NCBI RefSeq assembly: GCF_018129405.1
Contig: NZ_JAFCLP010000024.1
Location: 38,727-102,726 of the forward strand
DNA: 64,000 nucleotides
Direction of reading: 5' to 3'
Origin: Bradyrhizobium iriomotense
GTDB taxonomy: Bacteria > Pseudomonadota > Alphaproteobacteria > Rhizobiales > Xanthobacteraceae
A program made the translations under genes and the position numbers. Of this stretch, positions 11,384 to 20,519 are shown in pieces. The notes beneath the pieces are model-generated. The model did not search any database. It saw nothing but the letters and a program-made list of their open reading frames with translations, and was not told the origin of the DNA. Within the stretch, counting starts at the first letter, position 1; the number at the start of each line of letters is the position of its first letter.

Positions 11384-11697
11384 AGGAAGTGCGCTCACGG
11401 GAAACGTGTACTTGGCATCGTACGTGAGCACGAGCCGCAGTGTTGGTTCGGCTTCAGGTCTGGAGTGAGCAATGACGACTCATCGCAACCTCTGCCGTCC
11501 AACGCTGCGCGCCAGCGATGTTTGGTAGCGCAGCCGTTCGCATCGAGCAGTGTCCGGATCGAAACCGTACCGGTACCAAGTAACCTAAATTTTCGTCCCA
11601 CAAACAAGGCGTGCCATCATGGTGGCGTTGGGATATTGTCTCCGCGCGGCCGTGGTCCAAAATTCTGCTAACCGCCAGCCACAAGATCGGTGGAGCC
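11384..11697. other. Gene-free interval upstream of the cyclase gene
   Basis: These 314 bases show no credible coding frame and no copy of the window's repeat families. The AT-rich stretch near 11580-11600 (CCTAAATTTTCGTCCC) is the most promoter-like part. The end carries GGTGGAG just before the cyclase ATG. Confidence 0.4.
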
Positions 11698-14600
11698 ATG
11701 CAGATTGCGGAGTGGCTCGAGAAGTTGGGGCTTGGGCAATACGCGGAGCGTTTTGCCCAAAATGGGATCGACGTGGGCATCCTCCCCGAACTGATGGACG
11801 AGGACTTTGACAAGCTCGGAGTCCTGCTCGGTCATCGCCGCAAGATGTTGCGTGCCATTGCCGAGCTCGATCCAGCCGCGTTGATCGCATCGCCGGCTCC
11901 TCCTCATGATGCCGAGCGGCGCCATCTCACCGTCATGTTTTGCGATCTGGTCGGCTCGACTGCGCTCTCGGTGCGTCTCGATCCCGAGGATCTGTGGGAA
12001 GTGATCCGGTCCTACCGCGCCGCATGCGCGCGCGTTATCGCCGCTTATGACGGCAGCATAGCCAGGTTCGTCGGTGACGGAATACTCGTCTATTTCGGTT
12101 ATCCGCGCGCCCACGAAGACGATGCGGAGCGCGCAGTGCGAGCGGGTCTCGATATTGTCGCTGCGATTCGCCAGCTCAAGACAGGCGCCGGCGAACGGGT
12201 TGAACTGCGGATCGCAATTGCGACCGGACTTGTGGTGGTCGGCGACCTCATCAGCGGAGATGCATCAGAGGAACACGCAACCATCGGCGATACGCCGAAC
12301 CTCGCTGCTCGGCTTCAGAGCCTGGCGGAACCGGGGGCGGTCGTGGTTGCTTCATCGACGCGCCGGCTGCTTGGCGATCTCTTCACCTTTCGCAATCTCG
12401 GCCGCCGCGAGGTCAAGGGGATAAGCGAGCCCATCGCGGTCTGGGCGGTGGAAGGAGCGACCGCATCGGAGAGTCGCTTCGAGGCGGTCCGCGCCGCGCG
12501 CTCGATCGGCTTTGTCGGCCGCAAGGACGAGATCGAATTCATTCTCTCGCGCCAGCGGGAGGCATGGCAGGGCCGGGGCCAGATCGTATTGATTTCCGGC
12601 GAAGCGGGCATCGGCAAGTCGCGCATTGTGGCGACGCTGTCCGAAAGCCCCTCGTTGGGGACGCACCGTCGCGTGCGATATCAGTGTTCGCCTTACCACA
12701 CCAACAGTGCGCTTCATCCCTTCGTCGCGCAGCTCGAGCGCGCCGCCGGAATTCGCTCGCTCGACACGCCAGAGCAAAAGCTCGACAAGCTCGAGGCAAT
12801 GCTGGCGCTAGGAACCCAGCAGGTCGCCCGGGCAACACCGCTCATTGCGGCTCTGCTTTCGATTCCGACCGGCGACCATTGCCCGCCCCTCGGCGTGAGC
12901 CCGGCGCAGCAGCGGCGACAGACGTTTGCCGCCCTTCTCGATCAGCTCGAGGGATTGGCGCGAGACCAGCCGCTGCTGATCATCTGCGAGGATATGCATT
13001 GGGCCGATGCCACGACACTTGAACTGTTCGATCTCGCGGTCGATCGGATCAGGGGACTGCCGATACTCGTGCTCTTGACATCCCGGCCAGAGTTCGAGCC
13101 CTCCTGGTCCGGCCTTGCCAACGTCAGTCTGTTGCGGCTCGACCGGCTCGATCGGCAGGACACGCGCGCGCTGGTCGAGCAGGTGGTCGTCGGTCGCCAG
13201 CTGCCACGCGAGATGATGAAGCAGATCATCGACAAGACCGATGGCGTCCCGCTATTCGTCGAGGAGTTGACCAAGATGGTGCTGGAGTCCGGGTTGCTCG
13301 TCGAAGATGCCGGACGCTACCGCCTGAATAGTCCGCTCCCGCCGCTTGCCATTCCCGCCACGCTGCAGGATTCGCTGATGGCGCGGCTCGACCGGCTCGC
13401 TCCGGTCAAGGAGGTGGCGCAGATAGGCGCCGCCATTGGCCGCGACTTCTCGTACGCGCTGCTGAAATACGTTGCTGGACGCGACGATCTGACGCTGAGC
13501 GCTGCGCTGGGGCAACTTGAAGAGGCCGAACTGCTGTTGCGTCGTGGGACGCCGCCCGAAGCAAATTACAGTTTCAAGCACGCCCTTGTTCAGGAAGCGG
13601 CCTACGAGAGCCTGCTCAAGAGCAAACGGCAGCTGCTTCACACGCGAATTGGCGATGTCCTGCGCGAGAAGTTTCCAGTCGTCGCCGAGACCGAGCCGGA
13701 AGTTCTGGCGCACCACTTCACTGAGGCGGGGCTGGGTGAGATCGCCCTCGAATGGTGGCGCAAGGCGGGCCAGCAGGCGCTGAAACGCTCGGCCTATTCC
13801 GAGGCGATCGCGCATCTCGGCAAGGCCATTGCGACCGCCGATCAGTTGCCTGACGAGCCCCGCCGGATGATGAGCAGGCTGCATCTTCAAATCGCATATG
13901 GCCGTGCCTTGCGGGGCAGCCTCGGCCACAGCGCTCCCGAAACGGTCGCGGCATGGACGCGTGCGCGCCAGTTCGCAGCCGGCATCGATGACCCCGTTGA
14001 ACTTGCGCCGGTGCATTCGGGGCTCTTCAATGCCTGCCTGACACACGGCGAACTCGCTCCGATGCGGGAGCTGGCGGACGCCATCAGGAGCGCGGCTGAC
14101 CGACGACCGGACTCGCCGGTGGCCGCCGTCGTCGCCCATTGGACGGGCGGCGTCACCTGCTGGTTCGCCGGCGATTACTTGAATGCGAGAACGCATCTCG
14201 AGCGGGCGCTGGCGATCTATGGTGCCGAACCGGATCCCGCGACCTTCAGGGCTTCCGCGCTGGATCTGCCGTTCGTGATCATGAGATTTCTTGCGCTGGT
14301 GCTCTGGCCGCTCGGTGGCACCGCTCGTGCGCGCAAGCTCGCCGCGGAAGCGGTGGGTGCTCCGGGAGAAAAACGGGCGCTGTCCCAGGCCAATGCGCTG
14401 GTTCATCGCGCTGTGTTCGACGGGGTATGCGGGGGCATGTTGCAGCAAACAGAGACGATCCTGGCGCTCGGTCTCGCGCGCGACCACACGATGCCGCTGT
14501 ACGTGGCCGCGGGCACCTACCTGAATGGCCTGGCCAAGTGGCGTGCCGGCGACCGAATGGCCGGACTGGCGGACATGCGTCACGGCTGGACCTTGCTGCA

Positions 14601-15072
14601 CGAGAACGATTGCTACCTCTGCGAACCGTTCTGGGGGATGCATGTCGCCCTGGCGATTGCAGAGGTCGGCGAAGTCGAGACCGGGCTGGAAATCCTGGAC
14701 GAGTTGATCGCCGGGACGGGACAATCCGGCCAGCATTGGCTTGATGCCGAGCTGCATCGTGTCCGCGGCAAGCTTTTATCGCGCCATGACCCTTCGGACG
14801 AATTCAGTGCCGAAGACGCCCTCAAGCGAGCGCTGAAAATCGCGCGACACCAGCAGACCAGGACTTTCGAGCTGCGCAGCGCCCTTGAACTTGCGCGTCT
14901 GTACAGGACAACTGGCCGAGCGGGTGCGATATCCCAGGTGCTCGCCCCCGTGCTCGCTGAATTCGAGGCGGAACGAGATCTTCCGGAATTCGTGGAAGCG
15001 AACGAGCTGCTCAGGCAAGAGCATGAGGCACGTGCCGTTTCCCTCGGCCGGACGTCGTTTGGGCAGAGATGA
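11698..15072 (+). CDS. SAM domain - class III adenylate/guanylate cyclase - AAA ATPase - TPR protein
   Basis: A 1124-residue multidomain signalling protein. Order: SAM domain (about 1-57, MQIAEWLEKLGLGQYAERF), class III nucleotide cyclase domain (about 75-250, LTVMFCDLVGSTALSVRL with metal-binding Asp, then VGDGILVYFGYPRAHEDDAE with the second Asp), AAA/STAND-type ATPase (about 275-560, Walker A SGEAGIGKS near 299-307, Walker B LLIICEDMHWAD), then a long helical region (about 680-1100) with TPR-like repeats. There is no membrane segment. This architecture is frequent in bradyrhizobia, often in many copies. The start is set at the SAM-domain Met with GGTGGAG upstream. It likely makes cAMP in response to a cue bound by the TPR part (inference). 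Confidence 0.9.
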   Translation: MQIAEWLEKLGLGQYAERFAQNGIDVGILPELMDEDFDKLGVLLGHRRKMLRAIAELDPAALIASPAPPHDAERRHLTVMFCDLVGSTALSVRLDPEDLWEVIRSYRAACARVIAAYDGSIARFVGDGILVYFGYPRAHEDDAERAVRAGLDIVAAIRQLKTGAGERVELRIAIATGLVVVGDLISGDASEEHATIGDTPNLAARLQSLAEPGAVVVASSTRRLLGDLFTFRNLGRREVKGISEPIAVWAVEGATASESRFEAVRAARSIGFVGRKDEIEFILSRQREAWQGRGQIVLISGEAGIGKSRIVATLSESPSLGTHRRVRYQCSPYHTNSALHPFVAQLERAAGIRSLDTPEQKLDKLEAMLALGTQQVARATPLIAALLSIPTGDHCPPLGVSPAQQRRQTFAALLDQLEGLARDQPLLIICEDMHWADATTLELFDLAVDRIRGLPILVLLTSRPEFEPSWSGLANVSLLRLDRLDRQDTRALVEQVVVGRQLPREMMKQIIDKTDGVPLFVEELTKMVLESGLLVEDAGRYRLNSPLPPLAIPATLQDSLMARLDRLAPVKEVAQIGAAIGRDFSYALLKYVAGRDDLTLSAALGQLEEAELLLRRGTPPEANYSFKHALVQEAAYESLLKSKRQLLHTRIGDVLREKFPVVAETEPEVLAHHFTEAGLGEIALEWWRKAGQQALKRSAYSEAIAHLGKAIATADQLPDEPRRMMSRLHLQIAYGRALRGSLGHSAPETVAAWTRARQFAAGIDDPVELAPVHSGLFNACLTHGELAPMRELADAIRSAADRRPDSPVAAVVAHWTGGVTCWFAGDYLNARTHLERALAIYGAEPDPATFRASALDLPFVIMRFLALVLWPLGGTARARKLAAEAVGAPGEKRALSQANALVHRAVFDGVCGGMLQQTETILALGLARDHTMPLYVAAGTYLNGLAKWRAGDRMAGLADMRHGWTLLHENDCYLCEPFWGMHVALAIAEVGEVETGLEILDELIAGTGQSGQHWLDAELHRVRGKLLSRHDPSDEFSAEDALKRALKIARHQQTRTFELRSALELARLYRTTGRAGAISQVLAPVLAEFEAERDLPEFVEANELLRQEHEARAVSLGRTSFGQR

Positions 15073-15075
15073 CGC

Positions 15076-16299
15076 TCACGAATTCACGTGCACGAAATCC
15101 CGCAGCAGCGGATAGATCTCGTTGCTCCAGCGCTTGCCCGAGAACACGCCGTAATGGCCGACGCCGGCCTGCATGTGATGGACGCGGCGATAGGCGCGCA
15201 CGCCGGTGCAGAGGTCTTGCGCCGCGAGCGTCTGGCCGATCGAGCAGATGTCGTCCTTCTCGCCCTCGACCGTCATCAGCCCCATGCGGCTGACGGCCTT
15301 GGTGTTCACGGGACGGCCGCGGTGCATCAGCTTGCCTTGCGGCAAGAGGTGCTCCTGGAACACGTCGCGCACGGTCTCGATGTAGAACTCCGCCGGCAGG
15401 TCCATCACGGCGAAATATTCGTCGTAGAAGGTCTTGATGGTCGCGGCCTTCTCCTTCTCGCCCTTGGCGATGTGATTGGCGAGGTCGAGATGCTGCTTGA
15501 TGTGGCGCTCGAGATTCATCGAGACGAACGCGGTGAGCTGCACGAAGCCGGGATAGACCTTGCGCAGCGCGCCGCGGCACTGCATCGGCACGTAATTGAT
15601 CAAATTGCGCTCAAACCACTCGATCGGCTTGCTCTTGGCGAAGTCGTTGACCTTGGTCGGCTGGATGCGGGTGTCGATGGGACCCGCCATCAGCGTCAGC
15701 GTCGCCGGCCGCGACGGATGGTTGCCCTCGCACATGATCGCGGCGGCCGCGAGCGCCGAGACCGAGGGCTGGCAGATCGCCACCATGTGCGGGCGCGGGC
15801 CGAGCTGTCCCAGGAAGTCGATGAGATGCTCGGTGTAGTCGTCGAGCCCGAAGCGGCCCTCGCTGCGCGGGATGTCGCGCGGATTGTGCCAGTCGGTGAT
15901 GTAGACGTCGTGGTCCTGCAGCAGCGTCTTCACGGTGCCGCGCAAGAGCGTTGCGAAGTGGCCGGACATCGGCGCCACCAGCAGCATGCGCGGCTGCTCG
16001 CCCACGTCGTCTTTCCTGAAATGCAGCAGCGAGCCGAACGGCGTCGCGTAGGCGATCTCCTCGCGGACGCCGACCTCGCGGTTGCCCACCATGACGCTCT
16101 CGATGCCATAGGCCGGGCGGTCATAGGTGAGGGTGGAGCGCGAGATCAGCTCGAGCGCCGCCGAGAGCCGGCCGACCACCTGATCCGACATGCCCTGGGG
16201 CACCAGATTGAGGAATTTCAGCGCGGACGAGGCTCCCGCCCGCCACGGCGCCGTCAGATCCATGTGGTTCTGAAAGGCTTGATAATACATCGACATCAT
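15076..16299 (-). CDS. phaZ: Intracellular polyhydroxyalkanoate depolymerase
   Basis: An enzyme of about 407 residues that breaks down intracellular PHA/PHB granules for reuse of carbon. The start region MYYQAFQNHMDLTAPWR is typical of this family. The catalytic lipase-like box has cysteine in place of serine (AICQPSVSALAAAA, Cys near residue 176), the hallmark of intracellular PhaZ. The acid and base of the triad appear near the C-terminus (VEGEKDDICSIGQT and AGVGHYGVFSGKRW). No signal peptide is present, in line with a cytoplasmic role. Several Met codons crowd the start (16299, 16296, 16290); 16299 is used because a G-rich stretch lies nine bases upstream. It ends convergently, four bases from the cyclase gene. 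Confidence 0.9.
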   Translation of the reverse strand: MMSMYYQAFQNHMDLTAPWRAGASSALKFLNLVPQGMSDQVVGRLSAALELISRSTLTYDRPAYGIESVMVGNREVGVREEIAYATPFGSLLHFRKDDVGEQPRMLLVAPMSGHFATLLRGTVKTLLQDHDVYITDWHNPRDIPRSEGRFGLDDYTEHLIDFLGQLGPRPHMVAICQPSVSALAAAAIMCEGNHPSRPATLTLMAGPIDTRIQPTKVNDFAKSKPIEWFERNLINYVPMQCRGALRKVYPGFVQLTAFVSMNLERHIKQHLDLANHIAKGEKEKAATIKTFYDEYFAVMDLPAEFYIETVRDVFQEHLLPQGKLMHRGRPVNTKAVSRMGLMTVEGEKDDICSIGQTLAAQDLCTGVRAYRRVHHMQAGVGHYGVFSGKRWSNEIYPLLRDFVHVNS

Positions 16300-16478
16300 A
16301 CTGAAATGCCCCCGTCCCCTGCCGTCATGCAATATCGAAGCCAGACGGGAGCAGGACCGCCCGCAAAATTGGCACATCGCTTGCTCCTAATGCGGGGTGA
16401 GGACACAGGGAAGCTCAGCGAATGAGCACGTCCGCGGCCGGGCGGGGTGCGGGTCAAAGGCGTGAGGGAAGGGGCCAT

Positions 16479-17135
16479 ATGGCGAAAGCGACACTGACCA
16501 TCAGCAGCAAGAACTATTCGTCCTGGTCGCTGCGTGGCTGGCTGCTGACGAAATTTTCCGGGCTCGACTTCGAGGAGGTTGTGACCGCGCCGGACGACGC
16601 GTCGGCGCGCGCGGAGATCCTCCTGCTGTCGTCGTCGATCTTGGTGCCGTGCCTGCGGCACGAGGGCGCCGTGGTCTGGGATACGCTGGCGATCGCCGAA
16701 TATCTCAACGAGGTGATGCCGTCAGCCGGGCTGCTGCCTGATGACCGCGTCCAGCGCGCCCATTGCCGCTCGATTTGCGGCGAAATCCATTCCGGCTTCA
16801 CAACGCTGCGCGCTTCGCTGCCGGTCAACCTCAAGGGCCACTTCCCCGGCTTCAAGATCTGGTCGCGCGCGCAGGCCGACATCGACCGGGTCTGGTTCAT
16901 CTGGCGCGACTGCCTGGAGAAGTCGGGCGGCCCGTTCCTGTTCGGCGAGCGGCGCACCATGGCGGATGCGATGTACGCGCCCGTGGTGACGCGCTTCGTC
17001 ACCTATGACGTCAAGCTCGAGCCGCGCTTGAGGGCTTATGCCGATACCATCATGGCCATGCCCGAGATGCAGGAATGGATCGCGGCGGCGAGGGAAGAGC
17101 CGGCCGAGATCGAGGAGCTCGAGGTCGAATATTAG
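16479..17135 (+). CDS. Glutathione S-transferase family protein
   Basis: A 218-residue protein with the two-domain GST plan. The N-terminal thioredoxin-like domain reads LTISSKNYSSWSLRGWLL, with SSWS the likely catalytic serine region and the cis-Pro/ILVPCL turn at about residue 53; the glutathione-binding DTLAIAEYLNE stretch follows. The C-terminal helical domain has the family N-cap motif (RTMADAMYAPVVTRF). An upstream in-frame ATG exists at 16422, but 16479 has GAGGGAAGGGG before it and starts the domain correctly. It is divergent from phaZ. Substrate unknown. Confidence 0.88.
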   Translation: MAKATLTISSKNYSSWSLRGWLLTKFSGLDFEEVVTAPDDASARAEILLLSSSILVPCLRHEGAVVWDTLAIAEYLNEVMPSAGLLPDDRVQRAHCRSICGEIHSGFTTLRASLPVNLKGHFPGFKIWSRAQADIDRVWFIWRDCLEKSGGPFLFGERRTMADAMYAPVVTRFVTYDVKLEPRLRAYADTIMAMPEMQEWIAAAREEPAEIEELEVEY

Positions 17136-17162
17136 GCAGGAGCAGTATCGCCCTGCCTGTTT
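17134..17162 (+). terminator. Possible rho-independent terminator after the GST gene
   Basis: A seven-base stem AGGCAGG/CCTGCCT (17134-17140 and 17152-17158) around an 11-base loop is followed by GTTTTGG. It overlaps the GST stop codon. The T-run is short, so the call is moderate. Confidence 0.4.
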
Positions 17163-17415
17163 TGGGAGCGAGGGCCCGCGCCGCCGCCCCCGACAGCCAG
17201 GTCATTGAAGCCGTTAACTTTTGACGCTCGTCACCGGACGAGACGGCCGCTCATGGTACGCAGATATTGTAGGAGCCTCGAAGCTGGTTACGACATCTAG
17301 CCGTGAACAGCTGCGTACGGACCCGCTCCGCTGATTCGGACGTGATTCGTTCGGGCCGCGTTCCGTTGGTTAAGGCGGAGCGCGGCCCCGTCGCGTTTTG
17401 GAACACAAGTCGCGG

Positions 17416-17640
17416 TCAGGCGACGCCCGAGTGCTTCACCCGCGGCAGGCGCCAGCCGATGACGGTCGCTTCGACCGCGATGCCGGCCTCGTGGTTCTGC
17501 CAGCGTCCTCCGACATAACGGCAGGCGAACGGCAGCTGATACGTGCCGCTGTGATCCTCGCACAGCACTTCGACCGGCAGGCCGGGTGGCGGTTCTCCGG
17601 CGCCATCGAACTCCGCCAGACGTCTATCACGCGTTGCCAT
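17416..17640 (-). CDS. Small conserved hypothetical protein
   Basis: A 74-residue protein, MATRDRRLAEFDGAG to the C-terminal GWRLPRVKHSGVA. It has no signal peptide or membrane segment. The pattern CRYVGGRWQNHEAGIAVEAT, followed by VIGWRLPR, resembles a small protein found in bradyrhizobia (recollection, not tested). The frame runs further upstream, but the ATG at 17640 has GGGGAG seven bases before it, so it is the preferred start. Function unknown. It stands alone; the 280 bases between the GST gene and its end hold nothing else clear. Confidence 0.6.
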   Translation of the reverse strand: MATRDRRLAEFDGAGEPPPGLPVEVLCEDHSGTYQLPFACRYVGGRWQNHEAGIAVEATVIGWRLPRVKHSGVA

Positions 17641-17823
17641 TGCAAAAATCTCCCCTAAACAAAGCCGCGAAAGTGCGCCCACTTCCTTCGCGTGCGGTTC
17701 ACTGCTCCCCGTCCCTGGGGAACAAGCCAAGCTCAACGCGAGAATGCGGTACGAGTGTGGTAGCCTTCGGCTGCTGCGCACAATCGGCGCACATTGCCGT
17801 GATTATTTGGCGAGGAACCCCGC

Positions 17824-18180
17824 ATGCCGCTTCGAAGCGCCGGCGTTTATTTCCTGACGTTGCTGCTCGCCACGCTGGCGGTTGCACCGCTCCGCGCGCA
17901 GGACGTGCCGGGCATCGAGATCTGCACTGTCGAGAAGACCATGGAGCGCCGCACCAGCTGTCTCCAGAGCAATGTCGACTTCCTCCAGAAGACGATCACC
18001 AAGCTCAACCTGGACCACCAGCAGAAGCTGGATGCGGCGGGTCGCCAGATCGACGCGCTGAAGACTGGCATCGCCGGCCTGCAGAAGACGATCAGTGATC
18101 TCCAGGCCGCGCAGGCGAAGACCGCCGAGGATCTGAAGAAGAAGCAGGATGCGCCGCCGCCGAAGGACGCCGCGAAATAA
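17824..18180 (+). CDS. Small exported coiled-coil protein
   Basis: A 118-residue protein with an N-terminal signal peptide (VYFLTLLLATLAVAPLRAQ, cleavage near residue 25). The mature part has two cysteines (EICTVEKT, TSCLQSN) and then a long heptad-like stretch (about 50-108: FLQKTITKLNLDHQQKLDAA, later GLQKTISDLQAAQAKTAEDL), which predicts a coiled coil, ending in a Lys/Pro-rich tail. It is probably periplasmic and possibly oligomeric. No family is recognised. It is convergent with the enolase-superfamily gene. Confidence 0.7.
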   Translation: MPLRSAGVYFLTLLLATLAVAPLRAQDVPGIEICTVEKTMERRTSCLQSNVDFLQKTITKLNLDHQQKLDAAGRQIDALKTGIAGLQKTISDLQAAQAKTAEDLKKKQDAPPPKDAAK

Positions 18181-18189
18181 GCGCGGCGC

Positions 18190-19293
18190 TCACGCCACGC
18201 GATAGCGCTCCATCACCCCGCGATCAGGCTCATAGCCGAGTCCGGGCCCCGAGGGCACCGCGACATGGCCGGTGGCATCGACATCGGCACGGCCGCCCCA
18301 CAGGCAGGCTTCGCGCTTGAGGTAGAACATCTCGACCAGCCCGTCGTCGCGTGTTGCGAGCAGGTGCAGCGTCGCCAGCAGGCCCGGGCCGAAATACGGG
18401 GAGTGCGGGACGATCTTGACGCCGAGCCGATCCGCCAGCGCCGCGACCTTCAGGAATTCCGTAATGCCGCCGACCTTGATTACCGACGGCTGGGCGTGGC
18501 TGACCGCGCCCGCATCCATCATCTGGCGGAATTGATATTCGGTGCAGGCATTCTCGCCGGCGGCGATGCCGAGCCCGCCCCTGCTGCGAACGTCGGCGAG
18601 TGTGGCAAAATCCTCCGGCGGCCAGACCGGCTCCTCCAGGAACATCGGCTGCGCGGCGCGGCATGCTTTCGCGAATGCGATCGCCTGCTCGCCTGACAGT
18701 GGGCAGTTCATGTCGACCATCAGCGGAATGTTGGGGCCGATCGCCTCGCGCGCGGCGAACACCGCAGGCGCCGTGGTCTCGTGCAGCTTGATCGCGCCGT
18801 AGCCGAGCGCGAGTGCCTTCCTGCATTCGCCGGCGATGTTGTCGGGCGAGCCGATCCGCAGCAGGCTCGCATACGCGGGAATGGCCGGGCGCCTGATCTT
18901 GCCGAGCAGGCGGTGCAGCGGCACGCCCTTGTTCTTCGCAGCGAGGTCCCACAGCGCGATGTCGAGGCCGGAGATCGCGAACATGGTGATGCCGTAACGG
19001 CCGAACAGATGCAGATTGCGCTGGATCTGCTCCATCACCGCGGGAATGCCGGCAGCGTCAGGAACCTCCAGGCCGATGGCCTGCGGCGCGATCATCTCCT
19101 CGACGGCGCTGCGCGTGGTGCGCGGGGAGACATAGCCGAAGGCATCGCCCCAGCCGGTCAGCCCGGCATCGGTCGTGACCTCGACGATCACCATGTCGAG
19201 TGCGGTGATGGCGGAGGCGCCCTGGCGGAAGCTCGCAACACCGGCGTCATAGGGGATGCGGATATGGTGCGCCCGCACATCGGTGATCTTCAT
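18190..19293 (-). CDS. Mandelate racemase/muconate-lactonizing enzyme family protein
   Basis: A 367-residue enolase-superfamily enzyme. The N-terminal capping domain (ITDVRAHHIRIPYDAGVASF) is followed by the barrel domain. Candidate metal ligands are in MVDMNCPLSG (Asp), FLEEPVWP (Glu) and IAAGENACTEY (Glu). A candidate catalytic lysine is in YGAIKLHETT and a candidate base in KIVPHSPYFGPG (His). Family members dehydrate or racemise sugar acids or epimerise dipeptides by taking a proton next to a carboxylate; the actual substrate is not evident. The AraC-type regulator and the SMP-30 lactonase that follow would fit a sugar-acid pathway, but this is inference. Confidence 0.85.
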   Translation of the reverse strand: MKITDVRAHHIRIPYDAGVASFRQGASAITALDMVIVEVTTDAGLTGWGDAFGYVSPRTTRSAVEEMIAPQAIGLEVPDAAGIPAVMEQIQRNLHLFGRYGITMFAISGLDIALWDLAAKNKGVPLHRLLGKIRRPAIPAYASLLRIGSPDNIAGECRKALALGYGAIKLHETTAPAVFAAREAIGPNIPLMVDMNCPLSGEQAIAFAKACRAAQPMFLEEPVWPPEDFATLADVRSRGGLGIAAGENACTEYQFRQMMDAGAVSHAQPSVIKVGGITEFLKVAALADRLGVKIVPHSPYFGPGLLATLHLLATRDDGLVEMFYLKREACLWGGRADVDATGHVAVPSGPGLGYEPDRGVMERYRVA

Positions 19294-19463
19294 GCGGCGG
19301 TTCCTCCTGCTTTCTTGTGAGCGGATTTGCGAATGTAGCTACGAACCCCCGGACGTTGCCAGTGGCTGTTCCGGCGTTATCCTCCTTGAGGACCGCAACG
19401 CCGATCAAGCGAAGCCGGCGGTCTTCCGTGCATCATGGCCTTGCTTCGAACGAGGGTCCGACC

Positions 19464-20297
19464 ATGAACCCAGCCCAGCGCGCGCTCTGGTACATCGAGA
19501 GCCATCTGGCCGAGCCGATGACGCTCGACGAGATCGCTACGGTCGCCGGCGTGTCGCGGTTCCACCTGGTGCGTGCGTTTGCCGCAGCCACCGGCCTGCC
19601 GGCGATGCGTTACGTGCGCGCGCGGCGGCTGACGGAGGCCGCGCGCAGCCTGGCGAACGGCGCGCCCGACATCCTGTCGCTGGCGCTGGAGGCGGACTAC
19701 GGCTCGCACGAGGCATTCACCCGCGCGTTCCGCGACCAGTTCGGCACCACGCCCGAAGCGGTGCGGACGGCGACCAGCACCGGTCATCTCCAGCTACGGG
19801 AGCCGATCCTCATGGACTCCACCATATCCGACAACCTTGCTGCACCGCGTTTCGAAACCGCAAAGGCCTTCCTCGTCGCCGGCCCCACTGAGCGCATCTC
19901 CTGCGACAATGGCGCCATCATCCCGAGCCTGTGGCAACGCTTTCATCAGGAGGTTGCCGACATTCCCGCGCGGGTCGGGAACGTTGCCTATGGCGTCTGC
20001 TCCAACGGCGATGATGCCGGCAATTTCGACTACATCGCCGGCGTCGAGGTCGCCGATTTCTCCGACCTGCCGCGCCGCTTCGGTCGCATCCGCATCCCCG
20101 AGCAGCGCTATGCGGTGTTCACCCACACCGAGCACGTCGCCTCGATCCGCCGCACCGTCAACACGATCTGGAATCAGTGGCTGCCGGCCTCGGGCCTGAA
20201 GGCCGCCGATGCGCCGAATTTCGAGCGCTACGACGAGAAATTCGACCCCGCGACCGGCAATGGCGGCTTCGAGATTTGGATACCAGTGAGGGAGTAA
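19464..20297 (+). CDS. AraC-family regulator with GyrI-like effector domain
   Basis: A 277-residue regulator. Residues 1-100 form the AraC double helix-turn-helix (MTLDEIATVAGVSRFHLVRA and ALEADYGSHEAFTRAFRDQF, then GTTPEAVR). Residues about 120-277 form a GyrI/effector-binding fold (TAKAFLVAGPTERISC, later FGRIRIPEQRYAVFTHTEHV and a C-terminal FEIWIPVRE). The same DNA-binding-first layout is seen in Rob/SoxS-like proteins with GyrI tails, which bind small hydrophobic compounds. The ATG at 19464 has CGAGGG before it; the longer upstream frame lacks a ribosome site. It is divergent from the enolase-superfamily gene. Confidence 0.88.
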   Translation: MNPAQRALWYIESHLAEPMTLDEIATVAGVSRFHLVRAFAAATGLPAMRYVRARRLTEAARSLANGAPDILSLALEADYGSHEAFTRAFRDQFGTTPEAVRTATSTGHLQLREPILMDSTISDNLAAPRFETAKAFLVAGPTERISCDNGAIIPSLWQRFHQEVADIPARVGNVAYGVCSNGDDAGNFDYIAGVEVADFSDLPRRFGRIRIPEQRYAVFTHTEHVASIRRTVNTIWNQWLPASGLKAADAPNFERYDEKFDPATGNGGFEIWIPVRE

Positions 20298-20385
20298 GCA
20301 TGATCCGGAAAAGTGCGCAGCGGTTTTCCGAAAAGATCATGCTCAAACAATAACGCAAGGCGCGATGACCCTCATCGCGCCTTGC
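20297..20385. repeat. GATC-core palindromic repeat with hairpin, copy 1
   Basis: The first part (20297-20343) has arms AGCATGATC and GATCATGCT around a GGAAAAGTGCGCAGCGGTTTT-like core. The second part is a perfect 14-base stem GCAAGGCGCGATGA/TCATCGCGCCTTGC at 20355-20385. It directly follows the AraC-type gene. Three relatives are at 36511, 47122 and 58615. Confidence 0.85.
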
Positions 20386-20519
20386 AGCGCAACGCTGGCA
20401 TACCGTCCCGCTTGCTTGGCAAGCCCCGGTGACTTTGTCATAACCGCAGGCAAATCTTGCGTGTGGGGCCCGTGCCGGAGATCCCGTGCAAGCCATAACA
20501 AGCAGCCGGGAGGGTCTCC

